From contig CALWVS010000007.1 of the NCBI GenBank assembly GCA_944385095.1, positions 1 to 64,000 on the forward strand: a stretch of DNA of 64,000 bases, read 5' to 3'. Shown here piece by piece: positions 8,851 to 17,490 of this stretch. Every line of letters begins with the position of its first letter. The stretch's first letter is position 1. The DNA comes from an uncultured Oscillospiraceae bacterium (GTDB lineage: Bacteria > Bacillota > Clostridia > Oscillospirales > Oscillospiraceae). The translations under genes and the position numbers were made by a program. The notes beneath the pieces were generated by a model. The model was not told where the DNA came from. It worked only from the letters and a program-made list of their open reading frames with translations, and searched no databases.

Positions 8851-9168
8851 TTATGACAGAATCTGAAAGAGTACACCCCACACAAAATCCAAGTCCTCAA
8901 ACGCAATTTGTTCTGAGAGATAAAATACCAGTTTCTCCTGTTCCACTGGGCAAGTAATTCCATGCTGTTTCAAAGCCTGCTGTATTTGAATGGCAGAATG
9001 GTTTGGAATGGAAACAGAGAGTTTTCCCTGCTCCTGACTCCAGTCTGTCACCACAGGTCCCCCTTCACCAAAATCCTGTAATCTGGCATAGAGGTGCCGT
9101 GTTCTCCAGGCGATGGATTCTAACTGTTTCTCTTGTCTTTCCTGTTTCAGAAAATTTACCGTTCTCAT
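8851..9168 (-). CDS. hypothetical protein, 105 residues
   Basis: No family recognised. The protein has no signal peptide or membrane segment. A basic, Gln-rich N-terminal helix (about 1-30) is followed by a predicted alpha/beta part. Its start overlaps the stop of the upstream stalk-domain gene in an ATGA arrangement, so the two are co-translated. This coupling to a secreted protein is the only clue to function. Confidence 0.6.
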   Translation of the reverse strand: MRTVNFLKQERQEKQLESIAWRTRHLYARLQDFGEGGPVVTDWSQEQGKLSVSIPNHSAIQIQQALKQHGITCPVEQEKLVFYLSEQIAFEDLDFVWGVLFQILS

Positions 9169-10319
9169 AAATTCGTCTCCAATGGTAACTCAAAGGTATA
9201 GTGTTGCGTTTTCATCTGTATGAGAAGATTAGGTAACAGAGTTGCCACCTGCTGGCTGGGTTGAATGGTAAAATAGACTGTGTTTCCTTTGCTTGATAGT
9301 ATATTCAAAATGCGACCAACTGAAGAATTGGATGCCATTTCCTCTGTGATACTTGCCTCTTGAGACCAGCAGAGGTAGCCCTCTGCCTCCACCGCCTGTT
9401 CCTGTCCTTTGGGAACGGATACCATCACAGTTTGACTGTATGCCTGTTGTGCTAGCCAGTCGGCTGCCTTCCGTAGCTGCTGTAAGCTCTCTTTTGCGGT
9501 GCTTCCATCTGCATACAGTCCAATGGTGTGCCCACTGCCCAGTATACGAAAAATCAGTTCTGGCTGTTCTAGTCCCTGTGCTGGTATAAAAAAGATACCA
9601 TAGACTTGCTGTTGTGATAGAACATCCAATATGTTTGTCAAAGACTCCCCCTGCCCACATAAAACCCCCAAATATGCCTCTTTTTCAGAGACTGTTTCTG
9701 GCTGTTCTTCCGGCTCCTCTGGCTGACTGACTGGTGGCTTTGTGGTTTGATTGGTTGTACTCTGATTTGCCTGATTGTACTCCCGCACCCGACGGTTCAT
9801 CAAATCTGTGGCTGCATCAATAAACTTGGCGTCACTGAGTACCACTGCATCATTTTTAATTCGTACCAAATAGCCCTGTTCTATTCCAATGTAGGAATAG
9901 GTCAGTCCAAAAAATTTACACACCAATGCCACTGGCACATAGGGAACACCATTTCTCAAAGCTCCACTTCCAGAAAAAGATTCCCCTGTTACACCGTTAT
10001 AAATCAAGTTTTGATTCAAATCAAATACCAATGCCTGTTCAATGGTTCCATAAAACACTAGAATTCCTGTACTTTGGTTATAGGTTGCACTGATTCCCAA
10101 ATAGACACCTGCTGAGTTATTCCGATCAAATACAGTATAGGGCACATACAATGACCCACCAATCCATGCTGGCATGGTGTTGGATGTCAAATCCAGAAGG
10201 CTGTCATTGATGGAAGTAAAATACAGGGTGCCAGTGGCTGTGGCTGTCAAGGAAACAGACCCCCAAAGGCACATGACGCAAATCAGGCATCCAATCAATG
10301 CCCGTTTGACTGCCTTCAT
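9165..10319 (-). CDS. secreted protein with stalk domain and degenerate polysaccharide-deacetylase-like domain
   Basis: Exported protein of 384 residues. A signal peptide covers about 1-29 (VSLTATATG end). Residues 30-155 resemble the copper amine oxidase N-terminal or stalk domain (GGSLYVPYTVFD, NGVPYVPVALVCKFFGL). A Gln/Pro/Glu linker follows (about 185-210). The last 170 residues look like a NodB/polysaccharide-deacetylase barrel: VYGIFFIPAQG and GSGHTIGLYADG align with the family GHEIGNHT region. The metal-binding His residues and the catalytic Asp pair are not seen, so I think it binds glycan rather than deacetylating it. The domain match is by eye. Confidence 0.65.
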   Translation of the reverse strand: MKAVKRALIGCLICVMCLWGSVSLTATATGTLYFTSINDSLLDLTSNTMPAWIGGSLYVPYTVFDRNNSAGVYLGISATYNQSTGILVFYGTIEQALVFDLNQNLIYNGVTGESFSGSGALRNGVPYVPVALVCKFFGLTYSYIGIEQGYLVRIKNDAVVLSDAKFIDAATDLMNRRVREYNQANQSTTNQTTKPPVSQPEEPEEQPETVSEKEAYLGVLCGQGESLTNILDVLSQQQVYGIFFIPAQGLEQPELIFRILGSGHTIGLYADGSTAKESLQQLRKAADWLAQQAYSQTVMVSVPKGQEQAVEAEGYLCWSQEASITEEMASNSSVGRILNILSSKGNTVYFTIQPSQQVATLLPNLLIQMKTQHYTFELPLETNL

Positions 10320-10384
10320 GGTTTCCCCCCTTTACAATCATACAAAACTTGTGTTATCTTAATTTTTTGTGCAATACGGCTTTT

Positions 10385-10413
10385 ATTATACCATAGTATC
10401 CATCTATGGGCAA
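10385..10413 (-). promoter_or_regulatory. promoter of the stalk-domain gene
   Basis: On the minus strand TTGCCC (10408-10413) and TATAAT (10385-10390) with a 17-base spacer. The spacer region holds a small inverted repeat CCATAG/CTATGG. Confidence 0.6.
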
Positions 10414-10450
10414 GAAAACATAGTATCTCACAAGAAGGGGACATAGACCA

Positions 10451-10729
10451 ATGTATTATGTCTATATTTTGCTCTGTTCTGATCATACACTCTATACTGG
10501 TTCCACAAACCATCTACAAAAACGGCTGACAGTTCACAACGCTGGAAAGGGTGCCAAATATACACGCAGTCGGCTCCCTGTCCAACTGGTGTACTGGGAA
10601 GCATGTTGTGACCGTTCCCAGGCATTGCGGCGGGAATGGGCAATCAAACAGTTGAGCCGCACAGAAAAATGCGCCTTGATTGCTGCATTTTCTCAATCAG
10701 AGCAAGAAAAACTGGATATGGATACTTAA
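10451..10729 (+). CDS. GIY-YIG nuclease domain protein (UPF0213)
   Basis: Single-domain GIY-YIG protein of 92 residues. The motif appears as YYVYILLCSDHTLYTGSTN, with the conserved Arg in LQKRLTVHNAGKGAKYT and the catalytic-type Glu in ALRREWAIKQL. This small family is widespread in bacteria and is probably linked to DNA repair or structure-specific cutting. It stands alone between a divergent secreted-protein gene and a convergent operon. Confidence 0.9.
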   Translation: MYYVYILLCSDHTLYTGSTNHLQKRLTVHNAGKGAKYTRSRLPVQLVYWEACCDRSQALRREWAIKQLSRTEKCALIAAFSQSEQEKLDMDT

Positions 10730-10778
10730 AAATCCCAGACAGAAATGAGAAAATTCTCGCTTCTGTCTGGGATTTTTT
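10727..10778. terminator. bidirectional terminator
   Basis: A 16-bp inverted repeat (AAATCCCAGACAGAA arm, about 10729-10744 with 10761-10776), with T run after it on plus and on minus. It lies between the GIY-YIG gene and the convergent DUF2156 gene. Confidence 0.85.
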
Positions 10779-10788
10779 ATAGTAATTT

Positions 10789-11700
10789 TTATGGTTCACA
10801 ACAGAACTTACATGGCTCGTCTACTGTGACAGTATACTTTTCCAATAGGGTGACTGGATGATAGGACAATTTACTGGTACGCAGTCCCAAATCTCCTGCA
10901 TCATCCTCACGATTGATAAAGTGTACCCCTTCTCCGGCGAACTGTTGGGCATACTGGGCAACCAGCATTTGATAACAGCCCTGATAGTCTCTGTCTGCCT
11001 TTTCAATATGGGTAAACAGGGTATCCCCTACTACTTCGCCCAAAGAAAAGCCCACAATCTGACCATCTACCAGCAACATACCACCCAACATGTCATAGGT
11101 ATCATAGTTGTGAAGCACCTCACGGGTTTTTGCTAAATCCTCATGGAAGCTGGCAGCCGCCTTTTCCCGTCCAGCAGCATATCGGTCCAGAAATGCCTCT
11201 ACTTGTCCAATATCCTCTTTGGAAATGGTTCGAAAACTCCAATTCCCATAAGTCTTCAAAAATTTATTCACATGGTTTCTCTGTCCACTGAGCTTTTTGC
11301 CCCGAAAGAACTTCAAATCCTCTGCTCGATAGAGATAATCAAAAGTATCTCGAGTTGGGATTGCGGCACTGTTTGGGAAAAAGGTTTGCAGACGGTCCAG
11401 CTCATCCTTTGGGACAGGGTAAAAAGAAATTGGCATATTGCGTCTGCAACAGTAGTCTGCAATCTGTTTATAGTGTTCTGTCCGACCGCCACCAAGGGGC
11501 AGTGTAAAGGTAGCTCCCAGTTCAGGGTAGTCTACTTTAAAGTAGAGAGAACCGTCATAAACTGCATATTCTGTACGATACATATCTCTCCACATAAATA
11601 CGGTTCCAGGCGTGGTATCGCAGATGCGACTGCCACTATATCCAAAAAAATCTCTCAGCTTTGGGAGATCTTCCAACTGTAAAGGTTTAAATTCCAACAT
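10789..11700 (-). CDS. DUF2156 domain protein (GNAT-like, MprF C-terminal type)
   Basis: Cytoplasmic protein of 303 residues matching DUF2156, the domain found at the C-terminus of phosphatidylglycerol lysyltransferase and in stand-alone form in Clostridia. The fold is a doubled GNAT acyltransferase. Diagnostic strings are SGQRNHVNKFLKTYGNW, near 140, and INREDDAGDLGLRTSKLSYHP near 265. No membrane domain is present, so it is not a full MprF. It is last in an operon that begins at 16112. Confidence 0.82.
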   Translation of the reverse strand: MLEFKPLQLEDLPKLRDFFGYSGSRICDTTPGTVFMWRDMYRTEYAVYDGSLYFKVDYPELGATFTLPLGGGRTEHYKQIADYCCRRNMPISFYPVPKDELDRLQTFFPNSAAIPTRDTFDYLYRAEDLKFFRGKKLSGQRNHVNKFLKTYGNWSFRTISKEDIGQVEAFLDRYAAGREKAAASFHEDLAKTREVLHNYDTYDMLGGMLLVDGQIVGFSLGEVVGDTLFTHIEKADRDYQGCYQMLVAQYAQQFAGEGVHFINREDDAGDLGLRTSKLSYHPVTLLEKYTVTVDEPCKFCCEP

Positions 11701-11712
11701 AAATCTAGTTCC

Positions 11713-12810
11713 TCATTGATCTGGGGCAATTCGACCATGATACCAGCCTGTCACCCCGTCTTTTTTCATCAAATAACCCTGTTTGGTCTGCGCCACCAGA
11801 GAGAGCTTGTCCCCCACCTGCACTGGGAGCAGATAATCTGTGGAGTCTTCACACCATAGTTTTCCATCTGAATTTCTGAGATAGGCATTCAAAATGGAAA
11901 TGGTTCTACCTGTCTCTTTGTGTTTACACAGGGACAGTTCCTCCCCTGACTGCAACAGTTCCAATTCTGACCGTCCCCAGCGAATATTCAAGGGAAAAGG
12001 GGAATCCATTTGTGTATCTAATGCCCGATAGACTGGCAACCCATCATAGGATACCCACGAAAAGGAGCCTACATCCCCACAGTTGAACATGAGTGCATTG
12101 AGCTGTCCATCTGCTTTTAATACGCAGCCCCCGTCAATGGAAATAATTTTTTCCTTCCAGTCAAAAATCGGGGCAGAGGATTGAATGTCTGAATGATACA
12201 ACGTCACTGGCCAGTGCCCTACCACCACATACTTTTCAAAGGTATGCCCTTGACTGCGGAAATTATCATTTTTCATACAATACCAGCGGTCCAACTGTTC
12301 CATATTGGACAGGGATGGTACACCACCATGTACAAAAACACAGTGTTCTGTCTCCACAATGGTGGGCATGGACTTCAGCCATGCCCAAATATCAGGAAAC
12401 TGCTGCCGCAGCGCCTCTCGCAACCCAGGAAAGTCTCTCCAATCTGGATAGGACATCTCATCTGCCATCTGGCGAATGGTGCTTTCAGGATGTTTGGGGA
12501 GGTAATGTGCAAAAAACTTCTCATCCAGTGCATCACTTTCAAAAAAACGCAACACCAACCCATCACAGTTTCCACAGATTGGGTAAATGGTGTGGACAGT
12601 AGACAGTTCCATCAGGTGGCGTAAAAGAGCAAGACTGTCTCTCCCCTTTTCTAAGATATCCCCCACTAAAATCAACACATCTTCTGTTTGCAGTCCAATT
12701 TTCTCCATCAATCCCTGAAAAAAGGGCAAATTTCCATGAATATCACTGACTGCAATGATGCGCTGACCCCTCTGTATCTCCGGTCGCAGTACTACGGCAC
12801 AATCCTTCAA
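11713..12810 (-). CDS. metallophosphoesterase (calcineurin-like)
   Basis: Calcineurin-like phosphoesterase of 365 residues. Metal and catalytic motifs are SDIHGN (22-27), GDILEKG (50-56), GNCD (80-83) and VHGG near 200. The order and Ser/Thr-phosphatase-like spacing suggest a protein or dinucleotide phosphatase. The C-terminal ~110 residues are a separate region with an SH3-like look (SLVAQTKQGYLMKKDGVTGW near the end). Substrate unknown. It sits between prmA and the DUF2156 gene in the minus-strand operon. Confidence 0.85.
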   Translation of the reverse strand: MKDCAVVLRPEIQRGQRIIAVSDIHGNLPFFQGLMEKIGLQTEDVLILVGDILEKGRDSLALLRHLMELSTVHTIYPICGNCDGLVLRFFESDALDEKFFAHYLPKHPESTIRQMADEMSYPDWRDFPGLREALRQQFPDIWAWLKSMPTIVETEHCVFVHGGVPSLSNMEQLDRWYCMKNDNFRSQGHTFEKYVVVGHWPVTLYHSDIQSSAPIFDWKEKIISIDGGCVLKADGQLNALMFNCGDVGSFSWVSYDGLPVYRALDTQMDSPFPLNIRWGRSELELLQSGEELSLCKHKETGRTISILNAYLRNSDGKLWCEDSTDYLLPVQVGDKLSLVAQTKQGYLMKKDGVTGWYHGRIAPDQ

Positions 12811-12831
12811 AACAGGTCGTTCCTCCTCTTA

Positions 12832-13779
12832 TCAGTCTGCCAGAACAGCCTCTAAGGCAACCCATCCATTTTTTTCTCGTTTCTTTGTCACCTTTAAACC
12901 GTTCCGCTCCAGTGCTTCCTCCACTTCATGGGCACGGCTGTCAATAATGCCAGAGCACAGGAAAATGCCACCCTCTGCCAACAGTTTTGGCACCTGCTGA
13001 GAAAGTGGAATAATTACATCTGCCACAATATTTGCCAGCACCAGAGGATAGCGATTTTGAGCAAGTTCATTGGCAAGCCCTCGATCTGTAATCACATTTC
13101 CCGCTCTGACGGTATAGCGTTCTTTTCCAATTCCATTCAGGGCAGCATTTTCATAGGCAACATCCACTGCTTTGGGGTCAATGTCCACTGCGATTGCCTC
13201 TTTTGCCCCCAGTACCAAGGCAGCAATGGACAAAATACCACTGCCACAGCCCAAATCCAAGACCAAATCTCCCTCTTTTGTGTGCTCCTCTACTCCTTCC
13301 AGACACAACTGGGTGGAGGCATGGGAACCCGTTCCAAAGGTGAGACCGGGATTCAGGTAGAATGGAACACGTCCCTCAGGCACTGGCTTCTCCCGCTCCC
13401 ACTCTGGCACAACATAGAGCCGTTCACCGATGGTCATAGGCTTATAGTATTTTTGCCAACTGTATGCCCAATCGTTGTCTGTCAAAGATACGGCTGTATA
13501 TTCACAATCAATCCCTTCCATATATTGGGCAAGTTGTTTGTGTCCATCTTCATCATCTGTGACATAAAATTTAATGCGTGAGATACCTCTCATCTGTTCC
13601 AGCAGTTCCTCATCTACATAGTCCCAGTACTGTCGGTTCTGCTCCAAAAACTGCTGAAACTCCCCCTCCTCCTCAATGACAAGACCTGTCATTCCAGCGG
13701 CAATCAGTTTTGCTGACACCTCATCCATTTTTTCCGGTGGAAGATTGATGGCAATTTCCAGCCATTTGATTTCATCCAT
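12832..13779 (-). CDS. prmA: ribosomal protein L11 methyltransferase PrmA
   Basis: SAM-dependent enzyme (315 residues) that trimethylates ribosomal protein L11. The N-terminal substrate-binding domain covers about 1-110. The SAM site is VLDLGCGSGILSIAAL near 170, preceded by FGTGSHASTQLCLE, and the post-I acid is in AVDIDPKAV. LVLANIVADVI is the catalytic-region motif. I place the start at ATG 13779, which has AGGAGG 7 bases before it; an upstream start at 13800 would use the RBS as coding sequence. Confidence 0.95.
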   Translation of the reverse strand: MDEIKWLEIAINLPPEKMDEVSAKLIAAGMTGLVIEEEGEFQQFLEQNRQYWDYVDEELLEQMRGISRIKFYVTDDEDGHKQLAQYMEGIDCEYTAVSLTDNDWAYSWQKYYKPMTIGERLYVVPEWEREKPVPEGRVPFYLNPGLTFGTGSHASTQLCLEGVEEHTKEGDLVLDLGCGSGILSIAALVLGAKEAIAVDIDPKAVDVAYENAALNGIGKERYTVRAGNVITDRGLANELAQNRYPLVLANIVADVIIPLSQQVPKLLAEGGIFLCSGIIDSRAHEVEEALERNGLKVTKKREKNGWVALEAVLAD

Positions 13780-13799
13780 GTCGTATCCTCCTCTTTTCA

Positions 13800-14678
13800 T
13801 CAGGGGCGGCGTTCTGTGCCCATATAGAAAAGGGCAACAACACCAGGACCCGTGTGAGCACCAATCACTGGTCCAACATTGTTAATATGAATGGTCTGCG
13901 TTCCAATTCGCTCTTTAATCACAGAAGCAAGTGCTCTTGCATCCTCCAAACAATCGCCGTGACTGATGAATACGGTGTCTTTCCCCTCATCCGTTATGGT
14001 CTGCTCCATCTTATCTACCAGCATTTTCAAAGACGCATGACGCCCTCTAGCTTTGGCAATGTTCACCAGTTTTCCTTCATTGTCGACATACAGCACAGGC
14101 TTAATTTGCAGCATAGAACCTACCACGGCACTGGTGGCAGAGATGCGACCACCTCGCTTTAAGTAGTGCAAATCATTCACCGTAAAATAGTGACATACTT
14201 GCAATTTATGTTCCTCTGCCCAGTCTCTCACCTGTTCTATGGTTTTGCCCTGTTTTTTCTGCTGCGCAGCCAACCACACCAAAAGTCCCTGTCCCATAGA
14301 GGCACACAGGCTATCCACCACAAAAATCTTGCGCTCAGGGTAATTTCCTCTCAGTTCCTCTGATGCTACCACAGCAGAAGAACAGGTGGCAGACAAACCA
14401 GATGAAAATGCAAGTACCAAAATGTCTTTTCCTGCCTGTAAAACTGGCTCCATTGCCTCTACATAATCCCCTACATTGACAGAAGATGTGGTGGCAATTT
14501 CCCCTGCCCGCAGCTTATCATAAAAAAGGTCTGGTTCCATATCACGGTTGTCTGGGTAGTTGTGGTAAGTCTCTCCCTGAATGGTAAAACTGAGTGGCAC
14601 CACCTGAATCCCTGCATCACGCACCATATCTGCGCTTAAATCGATGGAAGAATCGGTAAATAGAACATAATCAGCCAT
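13800..14678 (-). CDS. DegV family protein (fatty acid binding)
   Basis: DegV/FakB-type protein of 292 residues. These bind a fatty acid for presentation to the FakA kinase in Gram-positive bacteria. The N-terminal Ser-containing motif FTDSSIDLSADM and the lipid-contact TSSVNVGDY (near 80) are present, and the C-terminal domain contains GPVIGAHTGPGVVALFY. Whether it works with a FakA kinase cannot be told because none is in the window. Confidence 0.93.
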   Translation of the reverse strand: MADYVLFTDSSIDLSADMVRDAGIQVVPLSFTIQGETYHNYPDNRDMEPDLFYDKLRAGEIATTSSVNVGDYVEAMEPVLQAGKDILVLAFSSGLSATCSSAVVASEELRGNYPERKIFVVDSLCASMGQGLLVWLAAQQKKQGKTIEQVRDWAEEHKLQVCHYFTVNDLHYLKRGGRISATSAVVGSMLQIKPVLYVDNEGKLVNIAKARGRHASLKMLVDKMEQTITDEGKDTVFISHGDCLEDARALASVIKERIGTQTIHINNVGPVIGAHTGPGVVALFYMGTERRP

Positions 14679-14704
14679 TGATGTGTCCTCCTGTGTTCTT
14701 TTAT

Positions 14705-15226
14705 CTATGTTTCTTTCTTCTCTTGTGTCTGCTGTAAAATATCCAAAATTCTTTCACATGCCAACTGATTGGCATAACTTCTCAAAGCAAAATCCAGAGC
14801 CATACGCGGCAAATCTTCTGGTTGCGCTGTGTCATCCAGTGTTTTTGCTGTCTCCTGCAATGCCCTGTCCAGTGCGTTGCAAAAATACTGATACAGTTCC
14901 TCAGAAGTCTTATTCCTTCGCTCTCCGGCAGCAAACAAAATCCCCATATCCCTTACTGACATGGTTTTTTTCAGTGCACAAACCGCTGTGAGGTATCCCA
15001 AATGGACAGGACTGTACCGCTTTCCCTCTGCCCGAGGCAATAGATTTTCTTTGATATAATTGTTGACCATAGCTGGGGTCAACTTTTCCCCATCCTTATA
15101 GTGAATCAGTTGTCGTGACATATATGCAATCACCTGATCCATATAGAGGGAAATATCGGGCAGTTCACGCCACTGTGCAGGGCGTTCCTGCTCCATACGC
15201 TGCTTTAACTCCAGCAGTTCTTCCAT
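14705..15226 (-). CDS. DUF1836 domain protein
   Basis: Protein of 173 residues of the DUF1836 family, common in Bacillota and thought to carry a MerR-like winged helix. Diagnostic strings are LPDISLYMDQVI, LTPAMVNNYIKENLLPRAEGKRY and HLGYLTAVCALKKTMSV. A DNA-binding role is likely but not shown. It is second in the operon after the CmpB-like membrane protein. Confidence 0.85.
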   Translation of the reverse strand: MEELLELKQRMEQERPAQWRELPDISLYMDQVIAYMSRQLIHYKDGEKLTPAMVNNYIKENLLPRAEGKRYSPVHLGYLTAVCALKKTMSVRDMGILFAAGERRNKTSEELYQYFCNALDRALQETAKTLDDTAQPEDLPRMALDFALRSYANQLACERILDILQQTQEKKET

Positions 15227-15245
15227 GTATTTGTTCTTCCTTTCC

Positions 15246-16112
15246 TCAGGAACGATTCAGCCATCTCCGAACACGTCGCAGAGCTTGACGATGGGGCAGA
15301 GAATCTAGTTTTGGATATGCCTTCAAAATACGCCGCTGTCCCATAATCTTCCGGTTCATCACCTCATTGAGCCGCTCTTTCAGCTCATCCAGCTCAGTTT
15401 GTCTCTGCTCCTGACGTTGGGAGAGTTTCTCTCTGATTTTCTCGATGGTATCCCGCAGATCTTCTAGTTCTTCCGTCAATCCACTGCGCAGCTCGGTTCC
15501 CTTCTCTGCTGCATCCAGCACCTTATCTGCCAACTGCTCTCCAAATTCATTGGACATGCCCTTTATTTTTCTGGCAAGTTCATCAATCTCCTGTAATTGT
15601 CGGTTCATATTGGTAATGGTCCGCACGGTTGCAATCAGGTCTACTGCCATAATGACAGCCAAAATCCCCAAAATCACAACCCCTATCCCATGTGGAATGG
15701 AAGTAATCAACCAGAACACCGTAGGGTGGATGGCATCCACTACAATGAGACAGGCAAATCCCCAAGCGATGGAAAACCGCAGGCAGATATAGCCCCCTAT
15801 ATTGAATGGCTGGTCTGAATAGTCCCACCACCGCTGGTGAAAGATTTTCTCCAGCAAAAATCCAGTCAACCACTCCAAGAGGGAGGTCAAAATCACACTA
15901 CCAATGAAAAGCACCAACAAGTTTCCTTTCAATGGCACCAATATGGATAACACAATGACAACCCCAAATCCATACACCGGACAGACAGGACCATTGAGAA
16001 AACCACGATTGACAAACTTCCCTGTTACTAGGGCAGCATAGCTGACTTCCGTGCACCATCCCAAAAAAGAATAGACAAAGAAAATCCACAAAAAAAGATA
16101 CATCACATTCAA
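15246..16112 (-). CDS. CmpB family putative ABC-type membrane protein
   Basis: Protein of 288 residues of the ABC_trans_CmpB family. The N-terminal ~165 residues form five membrane segments with the typical FLGWCTEVSYAAL, GPVCPVYGFGVV and WWDYSDQPFNIGGYICLRFS blocks. A long charged coiled coil (about 170-265) follows, ending in a basic tail. The transport role in the family name is not established. It is the first gene of the operon running to 10789. Confidence 0.85.
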   Translation of the reverse strand: MNVMYLFLWIFFVYSFLGWCTEVSYAALVTGKFVNRGFLNGPVCPVYGFGVVIVLSILVPLKGNLLVLFIGSVILTSLLEWLTGFLLEKIFHQRWWDYSDQPFNIGGYICLRFSIAWGFACLIVVDAIHPTVFWLITSIPHGIGVVILGILAVIMAVDLIATVRTITNMNRQLQEIDELARKIKGMSNEFGEQLADKVLDAAEKGTELRSGLTEELEDLRDTIEKIREKLSQRQEQRQTELDELKERLNEVMNRKIMGQRRILKAYPKLDSLPHRQALRRVRRWLNRS

Positions 16113-16134
16113 TCCTTATTTTCTGTTTCGATGT

Positions 16135-16163
16135 AGTATACCTCTTTTTGGTGAAAAAGTCCA
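16135..16163 (-). promoter_or_regulatory. promoter of the CmpB-DUF1836-degV-prmA operon
   Basis: On the minus strand TGGACT (16158-16163) and TATACT (16135-16140) with a 17-base spacer, 22 bases before the first start codon. Confidence 0.55.
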
Positions 16164-16295
16164 GCATTCCATGTCATTTCCTGTTTTCCCCTCATTTAAA
16201 AAATTTTTTTATTTTGATGCAATAAAAACCATCCCAGCTGCATTTCCCATATGAAAGCAACAAGACAAGATGTTTCCATATCGAAGGAGGACTTG

Positions 16296-17318
16296 ATGAT
16301 GAAAAAGAATTTTAAGAACAAATTAGTAGGCTGCATGGTAGTGACCACTCTGGTGGGTATTCTGGCTGTCCCCTCTCTGGCACAGGTTGGGCAAAAAGCC
16401 GCTTATCTGAACTACAATAACATGAAGGTCACATTGAATGGGCAAACCTTGAATTTGAAAGACAGCAACGGAAACCCAGTAGAGCCTTTCACCATTGATG
16501 GTACAACCTATCTGCCTCTTGCCAGCGTCAGCCAGGCTTTGGGGGTAAATGTGGCATGGGATGGTACTACCAATACAGTGATTCTCACTACTTCCTCTGC
16601 TGGTAACACCTCAACAACCACAACCACGACTACCCAAAATATTGGCATGGACAAAGCAAAGGAGATTGCCCTGAATCACGCCGGTCTCACTGCATCTCAG
16701 GCTACTTTCTTCAAAACCATGTTGGATTGGGAAAATGGCAAGCAGGTCTATGATATCGAATTTTATAGCGGAAACAAGGAATACGACTATGAAATTGATA
16801 TGGCAACTGGCACAATTCTGAGCTATGACTATGATATTGAGGGTTATGTCAACACGCCTGCCCAGTCCACCAATGACATCGGTGCAGATAAGGCAAAAGA
16901 GATTGCGCTGAATCATGCAGGTGTTGCCGCCTCTAATGCTGTATTCCTGACTGCAAAGCTGGATTATGATGATGGTCGCAGAGTATATGATGTAGAATTT
17001 TACAGTGGAAACAAAGAATATGACTATGAAATTGATGCTGCCGATGGTTCTATTATCAGCTTTGACTACGATGTAGAGAGTTACACACCAAGCCAAAACA
17101 CAAGCACTTCCTCTGGTTCTTACATTTCTGAGGCTGCTGCAAAGCAGATTGTAGAACAGAAGGCTGGCACCACTGGTACCTATCGTGAATTTAAACTGGA
17201 CCGTGACGATGGCAGAACTGTCTACGAGGGTGAACTGCGCAGTGGTACCACAGAATATGAGTTTACCATTGATGCCACCAGCGGCACCATTTTGGAGTGG
17301 GATGTAGATAGAACATAA
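16296..17318 (+). CDS. secreted protein with stalk domain and three PepSY repeats
   Basis: Exported protein of about 340 residues. A signal peptide (MMKKNFKNKLVGCMVVTTLV, cleavage near SLAQV) is followed by a copper amine oxidase/stalk-type domain (about 38-105; PFTIDGTTYLPLASVSQALG) and a Thr-rich linker. Three PepSY domains follow at about 120-188, 195-262 and 273-340. Repeats one and two are very similar (DKAKEIALNHAG, YSGNKEYDYEID in both), the third more distant. PepSY domains are linked to protease inhibition or regulation outside the cell. I chose ATG 16296 because AAGGAGG is 5 bases before it; ATG 16299 is also possible. Confidence 0.85.
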   Translation: MMKKNFKNKLVGCMVVTTLVGILAVPSLAQVGQKAAYLNYNNMKVTLNGQTLNLKDSNGNPVEPFTIDGTTYLPLASVSQALGVNVAWDGTTNTVILTTSSAGNTSTTTTTTTQNIGMDKAKEIALNHAGLTASQATFFKTMLDWENGKQVYDIEFYSGNKEYDYEIDMATGTILSYDYDIEGYVNTPAQSTNDIGADKAKEIALNHAGVAASNAVFLTAKLDYDDGRRVYDVEFYSGNKEYDYEIDAADGSIISFDYDVESYTPSQNTSTSSGSYISEAAAKQIVEQKAGTTGTYREFKLDRDDGRTVYEGELRSGTTEYEFTIDATSGTILEWDVDRT

Positions 17319-17380
17319 CCACACTTTTATAATCACCAAGTAACACATCATTTTCCCTGACAGAGTAAACACATAAGGAA

Positions 17381-17437
17381 AAGCACTTCTTCATCTGATT
17401 TGGACAATATCCACTTTCAGTGAAGATGTGCTTTTTT
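17381..17437 (+). terminator. terminator of the PepSY gene
   Basis: AAGCAC-T-TCTTCA (17381-17393) pairs with TGAAGA-T-GTGCTT (17421-17433) with one T-T mismatch, followed by a T run. Confidence 0.65.
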
Positions 17438-17490
17438 ATTTTTCTGGTTTCAATTTTGGGTCACATAACGATAAAAACCATAAATAAAAC

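Noticed and set aside
9165..10319. Active polysaccharide deacetylase
   Set aside because: The metal-binding His motif and catalytic Asp pair of NodB enzymes are not seen.
10451..10729. GIY-YIG gene as a homing endonuclease of a mobile intron
   Set aside because: It is the short single-domain UPF0213 form, not inside an intron, and has ordinary neighbours.
16611..17372. A 253-codon minus-strand frame opposite the PepSY gene
   Set aside because: It lies within the PepSY repeats and its own repeats are mirror images of theirs; no family or RBS.
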